Source of the DNA: Acytostelium subglobosum LB1 | Lineage: Eukaryota; Evosea; Eumycetozoa; Acytosteliales; Acytosteliaceae | Length of the DNA: 64,000 bases | NCBI RefSeq assembly: GCF_000787575.1 | Contig: NW_012236526.1 | Location: 186,001-250,000 of the forward strand | Reading direction: 5' to 3' | In this document: piece after piece, positions 1 through 10,807 of the stretch | Numbering within the stretch: the stretch's first letter is position 1 | How the letters are laid out: each line of letters begins with the position of its first letter | Notes under the pieces: generated by a model | Databases searched by the model: none | Told to the model about the DNA's origin: nothing | The model's input: only the letters and a program-made list of their open reading frames with translations | Made by a program: the position numbers and the translations under genes

Positions 1-3000
1 AGCACGTCCACCTTGAGGTTGGGCGTGAAGGGGTCTGGCAGGCGCATGTTCCTGGGGTATGCCGACAGGACAATGTTGCGAAGCTGAATGCACGTGTTAG
101 GGATGACGTCGCACAGACTCTGGTGGTACTCGCACAGGAACTCGGGGAAGTCATGCAGCAGGACCAACAAGATCTTGAGAGTGCCCTTGTAGAGCAGACG
201 CGTGGGCTCGCTCACATCTACGTTGCGCAAGAATGGCTCCATGAACTTGAAGTGAGTGATGAGCAGGTCGTGATACCATGGCTTGCACTGTGGCTTGCTC
301 AACAAGTGGGGCAGGAATGAACGATGAGAGATCAGGTCGAGCCAAGCAAAGCAGAATGCTGGGAACTTGGCCGGCTGCAGAGTGAGCAACGTGTTGACAA
401 AGAGGTAGTGGATGTGATTGGACACGTGCTCCAGCATGGGGTCGGGTGCGTTAAAGTCTGTGATTAGGTTCTCAAAGATGCGCAGGTATGGACGCTGATT
501 GAATCGCGTGAAGTTGGTCTCATAGTCCTTGGTGATGACGCGAATGGCCAGATTCAACACCTTGGTCAGCGTGGCAATGTGCGTGGGATCGCCATGCTTG
601 ACGAGCAGCACGATGAATCGGCAGAGTGCGTCGATCTCGATGTATGGCGCGCCCAGCTGTGCGGGCTCCATCTGGTTGGCGTTGTATCGCTCGATCGACC
701 ACTCGAGGGCAATGCGGATGAACTTTTGGAAGTAGATGTCGTTCTTCATCATGTTGAGATTGAGCACTTGGCCCACGTACTGGATCAGCAACGACATCTC
801 GTAGTTGGACGACGAGTAGACGATCCACTCTTGCAACAGCAGGATGGTGGCGTCTTTCAGACCGGGTGGGTCGCGGTTGATCTCCTCGTGCTTGACGCGG
901 GAGATCCTTGGTCTCTTCTTCTCGTCCTTTGGACGGTTCTTGATGTCCTCCAGCGTCTTGAGAAGGATGTCCGAGGATGCGGTGGGGCCGGCACGCTGCA
1001 CCATCTTGGTCAGGATGTCGACTGTGTAGACAAACTCACTGGGCACGGCGTAGTGGTTCTCAAGCACGGTGAAGCGAAGAAGGTTGACGGCAAACTCGAT
1101 GGCCTGGCCTGCCTTGGCGGGGTCTATCAGCATGTGTGCCAACTGTTGGTCGTACTCATTGACATTGATCAACTGATGAATGATCAGGCCAGCGATGAGA
1201 ATACGATTGAGCTTCTTGTCGGGCTGTGTGTAGAGCAGCAGCGAGGTGAGAGTGCTGACGATCTTTTGGTCCCAGTCGCGGATGACCTCGAGCAGCTCAA
1301 AGTAGAACTCGTACATCGGCTTCTTGTCTGGGTCGCACAATCGATTGAACAGCTTCTGAGCAAAGTTCTGTGCCAGTTCCAGGCGACCTGTCGAGTGCAG
1401 CATCAGTGCACCCATCTGTTGCGCCACATTGTACAGCAGCTCAAACTCAATAGTCGTGTTGGATGCCAGCAGTCGCAGAATGATGCTGTCCACTTCGTTG
1501 AGTAGCAGGTTGAACTTCTCCAACAGCTCGACATTGGACTCGGGCTGTACCACACCGCCAGGTGCAAGACCTTGGGTCTGTGGCACGTGTTGCTGTTGCT
1601 GTAGTTGTTGCTGTTGTTGCAATTGTTGTTGTTGCAGCAAGGACTGTTGTTGCGGTACTCCTTGCATGGGCAGGCCCGATGGAACCTGCTGCAACGAGTC
1701 GCTGCCACCCGATGCCTGTGCGGACAATGCGGCAACATTGGCGTGATGTGAAAGGTTTGTAAAGTCCTCGTACACTCTGAATTGCTCGGGCTGGATTCCG
1801 CCGGGCTTTGGTCTCAGAGGCTCGGGCAAGCTGTTGTAGATCGTGGACGTGAGATAGCCCATGTCAAAGAAGGGCTGGTTGCCGGCCGTATCCTTGTGGC
1901 GTTGGCGGTCCTTGAAGCTTGAAGACAGTACATTGTCAATGTCAACGATGGCCTTCTCGGTGGCGGCACGCTCAACAATCGAACAGGCAAAATCCAGGTT
2001 GTCAGCGCAGACATTGGAGATGGCGTGATCGAGGTGCATATCATTGTTGTTGGGGAAGAATGATCGGAGATGGGTGGCCATGCCCACGCGCAATGGGTCC
2101 TTGCACGTGACGAGAGCCAGACTGCCGGCCAGACTCTGCACCATCAGGTGCGCAGCCTTGCGCATCTTCTTCTCGTCTGGCTCGGTGGCAAAGTCCTTGC
2201 TGACCAGCTCCTTGGCTGTGACGACGGCAATGGCCACAGATCGCTCGACCACCGGGTTGATGATCTCCTTGATTGCACGCTCAAAGGCCATGGGCACGAC
2301 CTTCTTGAGGATGGGCAAGTTGCCCAGAAGGCTTGGGTTGTACTGGATGTACTGCGCGAGGTTCTGCATCAGCTCGATGGCTGATGGCTTCTCCTCCTGG
2401 CGCTGCTGCTCCTCGCGACGGTCGCGGATCAATGTGCCAGGTGTGACGTCGTCGATGTTTAGCTTGAGGTTGGTGAGTAACAGTTCCACCTCAAACTTGG
2501 TATGATTGCGGGCATCTTCAAGATGGTAGATCTCAACCAACAGACGAATGATGGCCATCAACCAGGGGTTGGGTGGGCGGAACACCGTGGAAGTGGCGCA
2601 TCCACAGTCGAGCAGCTTGCACACGAACGGTACAACTACTTGCAGGCATTCCATTGTCTACGGCTGCCAACAGGAGGTCCTTTGGCGACAGGGTTTTTTG
2701 GAGCAGAGGCTTGTTCTTGGCCAGAGTGATCAGGCCGAGGAAGCCACCAAGGTTCTTGAGCAGTGTGCGCTCGGACAGATCGGTCTTGGACTTGATCTTG
2801 TCCGACTTGAGTAGAGTTGTGACGTTTTGCTGCGTGAACTGCAGTACCTTCTGCGTGAGCTCGGGTATATTCATGCGGTCGATGAATGTCACATAGAGGT
2901 TGTGGAAGTTTGGCTCGATGCTGACACGCTTCACAACAAAGTACTGGGCGAGGAACTCGTAGAACTCGGCCTTGAGCACATCCTTCATCTCCTTGACCTT

Positions 3001-6000
3001 GGCATCCATGTTGTACATGGAGATGTTGTTGATGATGAAGAACATCTTGTCCTTCACAGCTTCCTCTGGCTGCACGATGTCCTCCGATGCCTGGACCAGC
3101 GTGCCAATGGGCATCGAAGAGTACTCCTCGGTGGGATGCTGCTCGGACTGCTTCTTTGGTGTTGTTGCAGTGGCTGTCGACTTCTTGTTGTCGGTCACAT
3201 CACCAGCATTGTCTGATCGAGTTGGTGATGTTGGAGCTGGTACAGCCGCAGCTTGTTGTTGTTGTGTGAGGGATGCTTTGGCTTCAGCCTCTTGGCGCCT
3301 GTCGTTGGCATGCTGTGCATTCAGTGCGTCGCTGAATGAAATGTTGCTGCCAGATGGGATGCGCTGGAAGTCGCTGCTGGCACCATGAACGGGCATCTCT
3401 GATGAGTCGATCACCGCGTTGATCTGTTTGATCAAGTCGCCATTGGAGAATGTCTGGAAGTTCTCAATCGCACAGATCTGGCTCCAGTATGCCGGCCACT
3501 CGACCAGGCGACTGGCAAACGATATCAAAGCAGTGACACCAAAGTTGAACATGTTGGTGTCCTGAGGATGCTTGAGCGCGTCCAGCACATACTTGAGTGC
3601 GATTCGCAATGGCTCCGAGGTAATCAGCTGGTTCTTGATCATCGATCCAAATAGATATGCGGTGATCTTGAGCTCCTTGTCTGGATAGTCTGGCAAGAAC
3701 TTGTACTCATCAAAGAGATTGAACAGCAAGCACTTGTATATCTCGTTCTCCCTTGTGTTCTGCCCAGAGTTCTTGTAGTCCTTCAAGGTGATGATGATCT
3801 GATCGACCGATATCTGCTCCTTGTAGAGCTTGAGGAGGTAGAGGTTCGTCTCCTCTTCAATGTCCTCGGGGAATCGTCGATCGGTGCTCTCGGGAGCAGC
3901 AGCTGTCGCTGCCATGTTGGGCATGGGATTGGGATGGCTGGCGGCCAAGTCCATCTCGGAGAATCGTGGACTGATGGCCCTGATGTCGTTGGCAATGTCC
4001 GTGGGGAATGTATCGATCCTCTCCAACAGAGTCTTGTAGAGGGACATCAATATCGTTGGTGATATCGAGATATGAGTGGAGTCGCCATTTATCCTCTCGG
4101 CCAGGTACAATACACATTGTCTAACAAATTGTATATCATCCTTCATTCGTTCCTGAAGCCATCTCTCCAAGAACAAGAACTCGCGTTGTGATGCCAACAC
4201 TGCCAACTCAATAACGAATGGATATTGTTTGAATGTCAACATTTGAGTTAAGATCTAAAAGATTGAGTTAAGTTGTGATGTCAATATTGTTTGTGAAACG
4301 ATCAAACAATTCAATCAATCACATACCTTTAACTCCTGGGATACATCGAGGAATCGTGATAGATAGCTTGGATCCTTGAGGTAGATGTCTGACATGCCAT
4401 TGACTACAATGTCAGGATGCTCCTTCCACAATTGGAATATGAGAACTTGATAGTTGTGATTGAACAACAACGTTTGGAACAACAATACAATCAATTCTCT
4501 GAACAATCTGTTGTCCATCTTATCCTGTAGCATGATTGAGTTAGTGAGTGAGTGGATGTGCCCATCGATCAATCAATTAAAGTCTACTTACAGCAAGACT
4601 AGACAGACCCATGAGTAGGAAGTCGGGACAGTGCTTGAGGGGATAGTCAAAGAGTGAACGGGCACGGGAGTAGTGCTCCTCGTCAATGTCGGACAGTTCT
4701 AGAAGGGTGTCGATCAGAGAGAGCGAGTTCCAGTGGGCGACGGTCTGCGACACCTTGCCGAGAGCACTCTGCTCGAGACGTCTTTTGGATGACAGCTGGA
4801 AGGGGAAGTCAGACTGAAGAGCCACCTTGAGGAACGACAGCTGTCCCAGCGAGTTGCTCCACACGTGGTCCAAGAGATAGTGCACAGGGAACTTGGCGTC
4901 ACTGGCAGACGCCTTCTTGAATATCGACAGGATGAGGTTGAGGCCACGCTGATCGTGCAGGACAAACTGCGAATAGTCAAGTTCCTTGATCACCAGCGAC
5001 CAGTCGATGGCCGGGTAGAGCTCCTTGATGACGTCGACAAACACTGAGAAGTTCCATGTCGCCTGAGACTTGTGTGCCGAATCAGAATCGTCCTGCGAGG
5101 GCACGGCAATGGGTGATGTCGAGAGCGAGCCACTGAATGTCATCAGTGGCACAGTGGCCTCGGCACTCAAGCTGGGCTGCGATACGGTCTCTGCCATCAT
5201 ACCAACGATCTGGGCAATGTCAGACTCGACCAGCTTGGGGTAGGGCTGCAGCAGCTCCTTCAGAATGGCGGGGGACGACGCCACACCCATGAAGCTCTGC
5301 AGCAGCTGGAAGGGCAGTGGGAAGGCGCCATTGGACGTGGCCATCAGCTTGCTGACCAGCGCGTCCTGTGATCGTTTGGAGTTGGGTGATGCAATGTCAT
5401 TGTGGAGGTAGGGCGAGAGGACACGCGATGGGTTTGGAGGGTACAGTGGCTGGATGTACTTGAGTATCTCTGCATTCTGAGGCGTTTGATTGGTGATCTC
5501 CTGCATCTTAACCTTGTAGAGAAGTTGATGCAACACATTCTCTGGGAGTGATTTGATATTCGCTTGGGATAGTATGTTCAATAGATACTTCTCTCCTGTT
5601 GATTGATTGTTAGTATTCGTTGTAATGCACAATAAGCAACAACAAACAAACATACCTTGATCGCGGGTATGTGCGTTGAGTGATTGTGATATGGCCAGTC
5701 CAAGGAGTATCTCTTGTGCCGGTGCCAACTTGATGGTCTGCGAGAATTGGGTGAGGAATTCGAGAGTGAGACTATCGACGCCCTCCAATGCCTTGCACAA
5801 GATCGAAGTGAAGTTGGGCTGCTTCATCAATCGAGAGAACTCATCTCTCAACAGCTGTATCTTGAATTGATCTCTTTGTTGATTCTTTGTCGAGTCTTTG
5901 AAGTCGATGCTATCCACCAGTATTCGGAACAGGTAGACCTCAGCTTGATTGCCGTATTGATTTGTGATCTGTTTGGTGTCAGTCCATCGTCGTCGTCTTG

Positions 6001-6346
6001 TCTCGGACAGAGCACTACCTACCTGTGTTATATCAGAGTATACTTGTTTATAAGACTTCTTTGAAAGCAATGATAATAGGTTGTTGATTTGGGTTGACAT
6101 AATGAATGTAAGATTGGATACAATGTTGACTTGTTGTTGTTGTTGTTGTGATTGATCGTTATTATTGTTATTATTATTGGGACTAGCATTACTCTGCCAT
6201 TGTTTGTAATACTGCTTGTCTGATCTAAAGTATTCGTCGAGTGTGCCCGCTGCACTTGCACTCGATTCATCGACATTGACATCATGACCAGTATCGCCAC
6301 TACTACTATTGTTGCTGTTGTTGTTGTTGTTGTTGTTGTTGCTCAT
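1..6346 (-). CDS. cnot1: CCR4-NOT complex subunit 1 (CNOT1/NOT1), 3' end beyond window
   Basis: Scaffold of the CCR4-NOT deadenylase complex, acting in cytoplasmic mRNA decay and in transcription. The start is ATG at 6346, followed by an Asn/Ser-rich tract. Introns are at 6022-5969, 5655-5596, 4591-4525 and 4326-4255. The N-terminal HEAT region is followed by a segment with LTFKQYPFVIELAVLASQRE and ISFSDALNAQHANDRR. Next comes the MIF4G domain that binds CAF1 (IVQPEEAVKDKMFFIINNIS onward), then VFRPPNPWLMAIIRLLVEIY, which is diagnostic for NOT1. The last visible residues, IQLRNIVLSAYPRNMRLPDP, belong to the conserved NOT1 C-terminal region. About 2,030 residues are visible. One extra base near 2645 breaks the frame inside the MIF4G region; on both sides the protein is strongly NOT1-like, so an assembly error is more likely than a pseudogene. 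Identity is very secure; the position of the break is good to a few bases. Confidence 0.96.
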
Positions 6347-6685
6347 CCTCTATTGATTGATTGAATGAATGATTGGATGAATGATTGATTGATTGCAATT
6401 GAGTTGTAAACTCGATTTGAACTGTTATCTATTCTCTCTCACTATATACACAACTATACTATATCTATATGTATATATATTATAACTATATCTTTCTTAT
6501 GTTTTATTTATAACAATGATGATGTTCATTCACGAACATTGTTGAAAAGAAGAATGGGGTGGGTGAGGGCAAGGGTTAGGGTAAGGGTTAGGGTTTGATT
6601 GAGACAAGGACGAGGTAAGGGTTATAAAGGTCGATTGGTTTAATTAAAGGGTATGGATTGATTGGGCAATGCTTCACTCCACCAT
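6347..6685. promoter_or_regulatory. CNOT1 upstream region with telomere-like repeats
   Basis: This gap lies between the CNOT1 start codon (minus strand) and the 3' end of the aldehyde dehydrogenase gene. It holds AT-rich sequence next to the CNOT1 start and a G-rich block at about 6561-6596 made of GGGTTA and GGGTAA units. On the CNOT1 sense strand the block reads AACCCTAACCCTTACCC, about 215-250 bp before the ATG. A promoter role is inferred from position only. No gene was seen. Confidence 0.45.
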
Positions 6686-8436
6686 TTACTTCTTCTCCTC
6701 GGCATTCTCTAGTGTGTCCATGTTATCATGTGTATCCTGAACAAACTGTTCGATGTTGTCTTGGCTGGGTGTTGCGGTTGGTACGATGCCACTGTTTGAT
6801 GCTTGTCCAAAGAAGTTGTTGGGCTGTGGCGAAATGTAGTGACGTGCCTTGGGCTTCAGGAAGGTGAGGATACCCTCAACGCCCAGAGTCGATCCGATGC
6901 CACTGTGTCCGCGACCAGACCATGGCAGATAGGGCGAGACACGGTCGCAGGCATTCCAGTACACGGTTCCAGTGTTGGAGTTGTCGGCAATGTAGCTGGC
7001 CACGTCCTGATCCTTTGTGTAGACCGAACCCGTCAGGCCGAATGGGGTGTCGTTCATGAGTTGGACGGCCTCCTCGGGACCGGTGACCGATTGCACGGTG
7101 ACCACTGGTCCAAAGAGCTCTTCCTTCTGGATGTCCATGCCGTGATGCACGTCTGTCAGCACTGTTGGCGAGAAGAAGGAGCCTGGTGCGTTGGGGACGG
7201 CGTTACCTCCGAGGGCAATGGTGGCGCCACGTGTGGTGGCGTTGGCGATCAGACGCTGCAGGTGCTCGACCTGTGGCTGTCCACGCGTCAGTGGTCCAAA
7301 GTAGGTGGCTGGGGTCTTGGGATCAAAGCCAAGGAAGTAGGTGCTGATCTCCTTGACGAGTCCCTCGACAAAGTTCTTGTAGACGTCTTGGTGCACGTAG
7401 ATGCGCTCGACCGAGCAGCACGACTGGCCCGTGTTGTACATGGCGCCGTCTGCCAGCGAGGCAATGGCGTGGCCAATGTCGGCGTCGTTGTTGACGTAGG
7501 CGGCATCCTTGCCACCAAGCTCCAACTGTGTCTTGACCATGCGACCGGCCAGCGTCTCTGAGATGCTCTTGCCCGTCTGGTATGAGCCCGTGAAGAACAG
7601 ACCATCGAGGGGCAGCGCCAGCATCGACTTGCTGATCAGGGCCTTGCCCAGCACGACCTGGAAGGCGTCCTGGGGGATGCCAGCCTCGTGCAGCATCGAC
7701 ATGATGTTGATGCCTGTGATGCTAGAGTACTCGGATGGCTTGTACAGCACACAGTTGCCAGTGAGCAAAGCGGGTACAATGACATTGAGGCCAATGAAGT
7801 ACGGGTAGTTCCACGCCGAGATGTTGCCGACGACGCCCAATGGCTCGTAGACAAGCGACTCGCGGAACTTCTCAGTGGTGCGCACGACGCGCTCCTGCAG
7901 ACACTCGGAGAAGTTGAACAGGAAGAAGTTGATGCGCTCGATCACCGCCTTGATCTCGTTCTTTGCCTGCACGATGGGCTTGCCCGTCTCGTTGGTGAGG
8001 TCGGTGGCCAGCGAATCGATCCTGTCGGTGAGCATGTCTCTAAACTTGATGATGCTCGTGGCTCTATCCTTCTGTGATGTATTCCTCCATGTCTCCTTAA
8101 AGTTTGACACTCTATTATACTTCTCCTCCAATGTCGATCTTGTATCAATCTTAATATCAGAGATAACCTGTCCTGTTGCTGGGTTAACAGGTGTCAAGTA
8201 TAATTGATCTGACATATCTGTATTGCTGTTTGGTTGTTCGCGTAGTTGTTCGTGTTCATGTTCATGTCAGTTCATTCATTCAATCATTCATTCATTCATG
8301 ACTCTATCAATCAATCATACTTGGTCGTGAAGGATCTTGCGGTGTTGATGAAGGTTGTGTTGCTGCGGAACAGGGTTTGGACGACCCTGCTGTTCCTGCT
8401 CAATCTCCTTGAGCCATTGGCTAGCAGTTGAAACAT
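6686..8436 (-). CDS. NAD(P)-dependent aldehyde dehydrogenase, probably mitochondrial
   Basis: Oxidises an aldehyde to the carboxylic acid with NAD(P)+; the substrate cannot be told. Exon 1 is 8436-8321 and exon 2 is 8225-6686, with a 95-bp GT-AG intron; the joined length is 551 codons plus stop. The main exon has the full ALDH fold: AWNYP (cofactor-binding Asn), LELGGKD (general-base Glu at about residue 274), GQSCCSVER (catalytic Cys at about 308) and EELFGPVV. Exon 1 begins MFQLLANGSRRLSRNSR and ends near TARSFTT. It is rich in Arg, Ser and Thr with no acidic residue, so a matrix-targeting presequence is inferred. Without exon 1 the protein could start at ATG 8215 (509 aa, cytosolic), so dual targeting by alternative starts is possible. 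A transposon lies about 145 bp upstream of the exon 1 ATG. Confidence 0.93.
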
Positions 8437-8584
8437 TGTATATATGTATGTATATGTATAAGATAGAGGTAAGAAGTAGCCAAGGTTATGAGTTCATCAC
8501 CATTCATAGTCGCGCATGATCATTCATGCACAACACACGCAAGGTCTTCATTTTATTTGTGTGAAAGCTCGAATTTGAAGTTGG

Positions 8585-8598
8585 TTGCTGCTAAGGTT
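8585..8598 (+). repeat. Left terminal inverted repeat core of the transposon
   Basis: TTGCTGCTAAGGTT, 14 of 14 bases identical to the reverse complement of 10762-10775. It continues inward into TTCTGCAGGG, which is also shared with the right end. Confidence 0.75.
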
Positions 8599-8800
8599 CT
8601 GCAGGGGATAGTCAAGGTTACGCAGAGAATTCATTTTTCAGCGGTCTCAATCCTTGGGTTCGAGCTGGTTCGACCCTGGACAACCCTTGGAACAGCAAGG
8701 GGAACCCTTTCAAACCTTATCTGATGTTAATTAAATATTTATATTTTTATTGTTGTTGTTGTAGTTGTTGTTGTGGTTGTTGTTGTTGTTGTATGATAAA

Positions 8801-9928
8801 TTAGACCTTAAAGAAATCGTCGTCTCGTCCAAAGGAGTGGAACATATTGGTCAAATATGCGATAATTGTCCAGAGTGCGTTGTGTCGTTGAATGTTGTCA
8901 GAAAGGTCGCCAAGTGATCTGATTGTGTCTGACAATATGTTCCATTTCTTCATCTCTCCAAAGACATTCTCAATGATGATCCTCACCTTCTTGATTCGAT
9001 TGCTCTCATCTTTCTCTCTCAGGATACGCTCGGCATCGAATCCTTCTTTGGTGACCTTGGCTTCCAATGCCTTCAACTTCTTAGATACCTTGGTCGCCTC
9101 CTTTCCTTGACGCAGGCGATGCTCATCGAGCGTGCGTTTTCTGATCATCTTGTCTGTGTACTCCATATGATCGATCAATGAAGCCGACTTGATCTTGGGG
9201 GTGATGGTGTTGGTGTAGTACTTCTGACCTCCTTTGAATCCTTTGTCACCGAGAATGACAATATCTTCATCGAACAGAGCCTGTAGTCTAGGTGCAGCAT
9301 CCTTGTAGAGCGAGACGTCAGGCTGGGCGCCTCCCTCTGTCTTACCTACATACACGATCTTGCCACGTATATCGCAAATGACCAACACTGCCAAAGAATA
9401 CATTGATTTCTTGCCAGAATAAACAAGATCCTTGATCGTCTTGTGTGGCGGCACTTGAATCCTCTGCTCTGACCCGTCCACAATGAGATGAACATTGTGC
9501 TTAATACCATCTTTCCATATTTCTGCATGATTGTCTCGAAGCTCTCCATTGTGAACCACATCCTGGAAGTACCCATGGCAGTACGACTTCAATCTATCGA
9601 ACACCTTGGTGAATGAGTACCTGAGCTGAGCGATTGTCAATTGATATAGGAACACACGCTCCATCATGTACCAGGGAAGGTTGTGGCGGCACCTCATGAG
9701 GAAGACGAGCATGTCCTTGTGTTCAAAAGAGTGCTTCTCACAGAGCTGAGACACTTGACTATGGGAGAGCTTGAAGTAACTTGTGTACTCTTCATCTTGG
9801 TTGAACCATTGATCTGTAAGTGCAGAGTTGAGGGTATGGCATTTGTCAGTTAATGGACTTAGCTTGCTGGCAGCATATTTATTCTTCACCTTCTTCAAGG
9901 GTATTGTTCTTCCTCTTATTGTTCCTCC

Positions 9929-9960
<32 letters not shown>

Positions 9961-10613
9961 GGTGTTGGTGTTGCAGCTGCTTTCTTGGCCTTTGATTTAG
10001 ACACTGGTTTGGTTATTGCTGGGCTTGGTGCTGCTGGGCTGGGTGCTGGGATGGGTGGTGATGTAGTTGTTGACATCGCATTATCGTCGATATCTATCGT
10101 TGCCCTGCTGGAGATACCGGTGTTCGCTTCGCACCATTGAGTCCATTTCTCTCGTTTGTTGGTTAGATACTCGACAAGGCAGTTCCATCGACAGAAGTAT
10201 ACAAAGACGCCAAACGTGCTGTCTGGATGGCAACACTTCAAGATGCGAGAACAACCCTTTGAACAGTTCTGGCAATGTTGGACAGAATCTCCAATAAAAA
10301 AATTATCTGGATCGTGTTCTCCAATCGCAAACAAAACAAAATAAAAAAAAAAAAAAAACAAAAAAAAAATTAAAATATGTCCAACACTGCACATCATCAT
10401 TTTNNNNNNNNNNNNNNNNNNNNNNNNNNNNNNNNNNNNNNNNNNNNNNNNNNNNNNNNNNNNNNNNNNNNNNNNNNNNNNNNNNNNNNNNNNNNNNNNN
10501 NNNGGCAGGTGTTTGCCCAAGACCCAGATATCCAACTCAGTACCGCAGAAGAAGCATTTGACACCTGCTTGCTTAACTCTGGTGACTATTAACTGGGTTA
10601 GCTCCTCAGACAT
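8801..10613 (-). CDS. Transposase: Cys-rich N-terminus plus HTH_Tnp_4/DDE_4 catalytic domain, two frames
   Basis: The catalytic frame (9898-8801, about 365 codons) contains an HTH_Tnp_4-like segment (MLVFLMRCRHNLPWYMMERV) and a DDE_4 core. The candidate catalytic acids are in LIVDGSEQRIQ, VILGDKGFKGG and RIIIENVFGEMKKW, with YSGKKSMYSLAV between the first two, as in Harbinger-type enzymes. Upstream, in another frame (10613-9879), lies a Cys-rich region (CFFCGTELDIW; CQNCSKGCSRILKCC), probably a zinc-binding DNA-recognition module, then a Pro/Ala/Ser linker and a poly-Thr run encoded by an ACA/CAA microsatellite. The two frames overlap by about 20 nt, and the catalytic frame has no ATG before its HTH. 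So either the triplet tract has lost register (slippage or assembly error) or the gene is broken. An intron or missing sequence surrounds the N gap. Confidence 0.72.
10404..10503. other. Assembly gap of 100 N
   Basis: A run of exactly 100 N interrupts the 5' part of the transposase gene, next to A-rich low-complexity sequence. The round length suggests a placeholder, so the true distance is unknown. Confidence 0.99.
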
Positions 10614-10761
10614 CAGATGTTGTATTATATATATGTATTAATTGGTCGCTATTACTATGTTGGAGGTTGCAAAGGGTCATCACGGGTCGGACCTTGGATT
10701 CCAAAACAAATATTTGAAGAATCCACCCACAACACCCGTTGAACCCTGCAGAACCCAAGCT

Positions 10762-10775
10762 AACCTTAGCAGCAA
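10762..10775 (-). repeat. Right terminal inverted repeat core of the transposon
   Basis: AACCTTAGCAGCAA is the exact reverse complement of 8585-8598. It lies about 30 bp beyond the stop codon of the phosphoesterase gene, probably inside that gene's 3' UTR. Confidence 0.75.
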
Positions 10776-10807
10776 TCAAGTCTCGCGAGTCCTTGGACAT
10801 TGGACCT

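Larger units (their letters stand above)
8581..10779 (-). mobile_element. DNA transposon, DDE_4 (Harbinger/ISL2EU-like) family, about 2.2 kb
   Basis: The element is bounded by imperfect terminal inverted repeats. TTGCTGCTAAGGTT at 8585-8598 is repeated exactly in inverted orientation at 10762-10775. A second block, GGTTCTGCAGGG, is at 8595-8606 and inverted at 10744-10755, with about 10 extra bases between the blocks on the right side. Between the ends lies one transposase gene on the minus strand. Exact ends and target-site duplication could not be fixed: the flanks show no clean 2-3 bp duplication. The element sits between the 3' end of the phosphoesterase gene and the first exon of the ALDH gene. 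A 100-N gap lies inside it. Family assignment rests on the transposase; Harbinger, ISL2EU and IS4EU types were not separated. Confidence 0.78.

Noticed and set aside
579-1505. 308-codon open frame on the plus strand
   Set aside because: It is antisense to conserved CNOT1 coding sequence; the NOT1 match on the minus strand explains the lack of stops through codon bias.
4575-4600. ACTTACAGCAA, close to the conserved 11-mer of Dictyostelium class I RNAs
   Set aside because: It is the reverse of a CNOT1 splice donor junction (GCT|GTAAGT) within a well-supported gene.
6803-7561. 252-codon plus-strand open frame
   Set aside because: Antisense to the catalytic part of the aldehyde dehydrogenase; no family resemblance and low-complexity Val/Gly/Asp composition.
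8655-8690. GGTTCGA motifs that resemble a tRNA T-loop
   Set aside because: No A-box, no acceptor stem or anticodon arm can be folded around them; they belong to the transposon's subterminal sequence.
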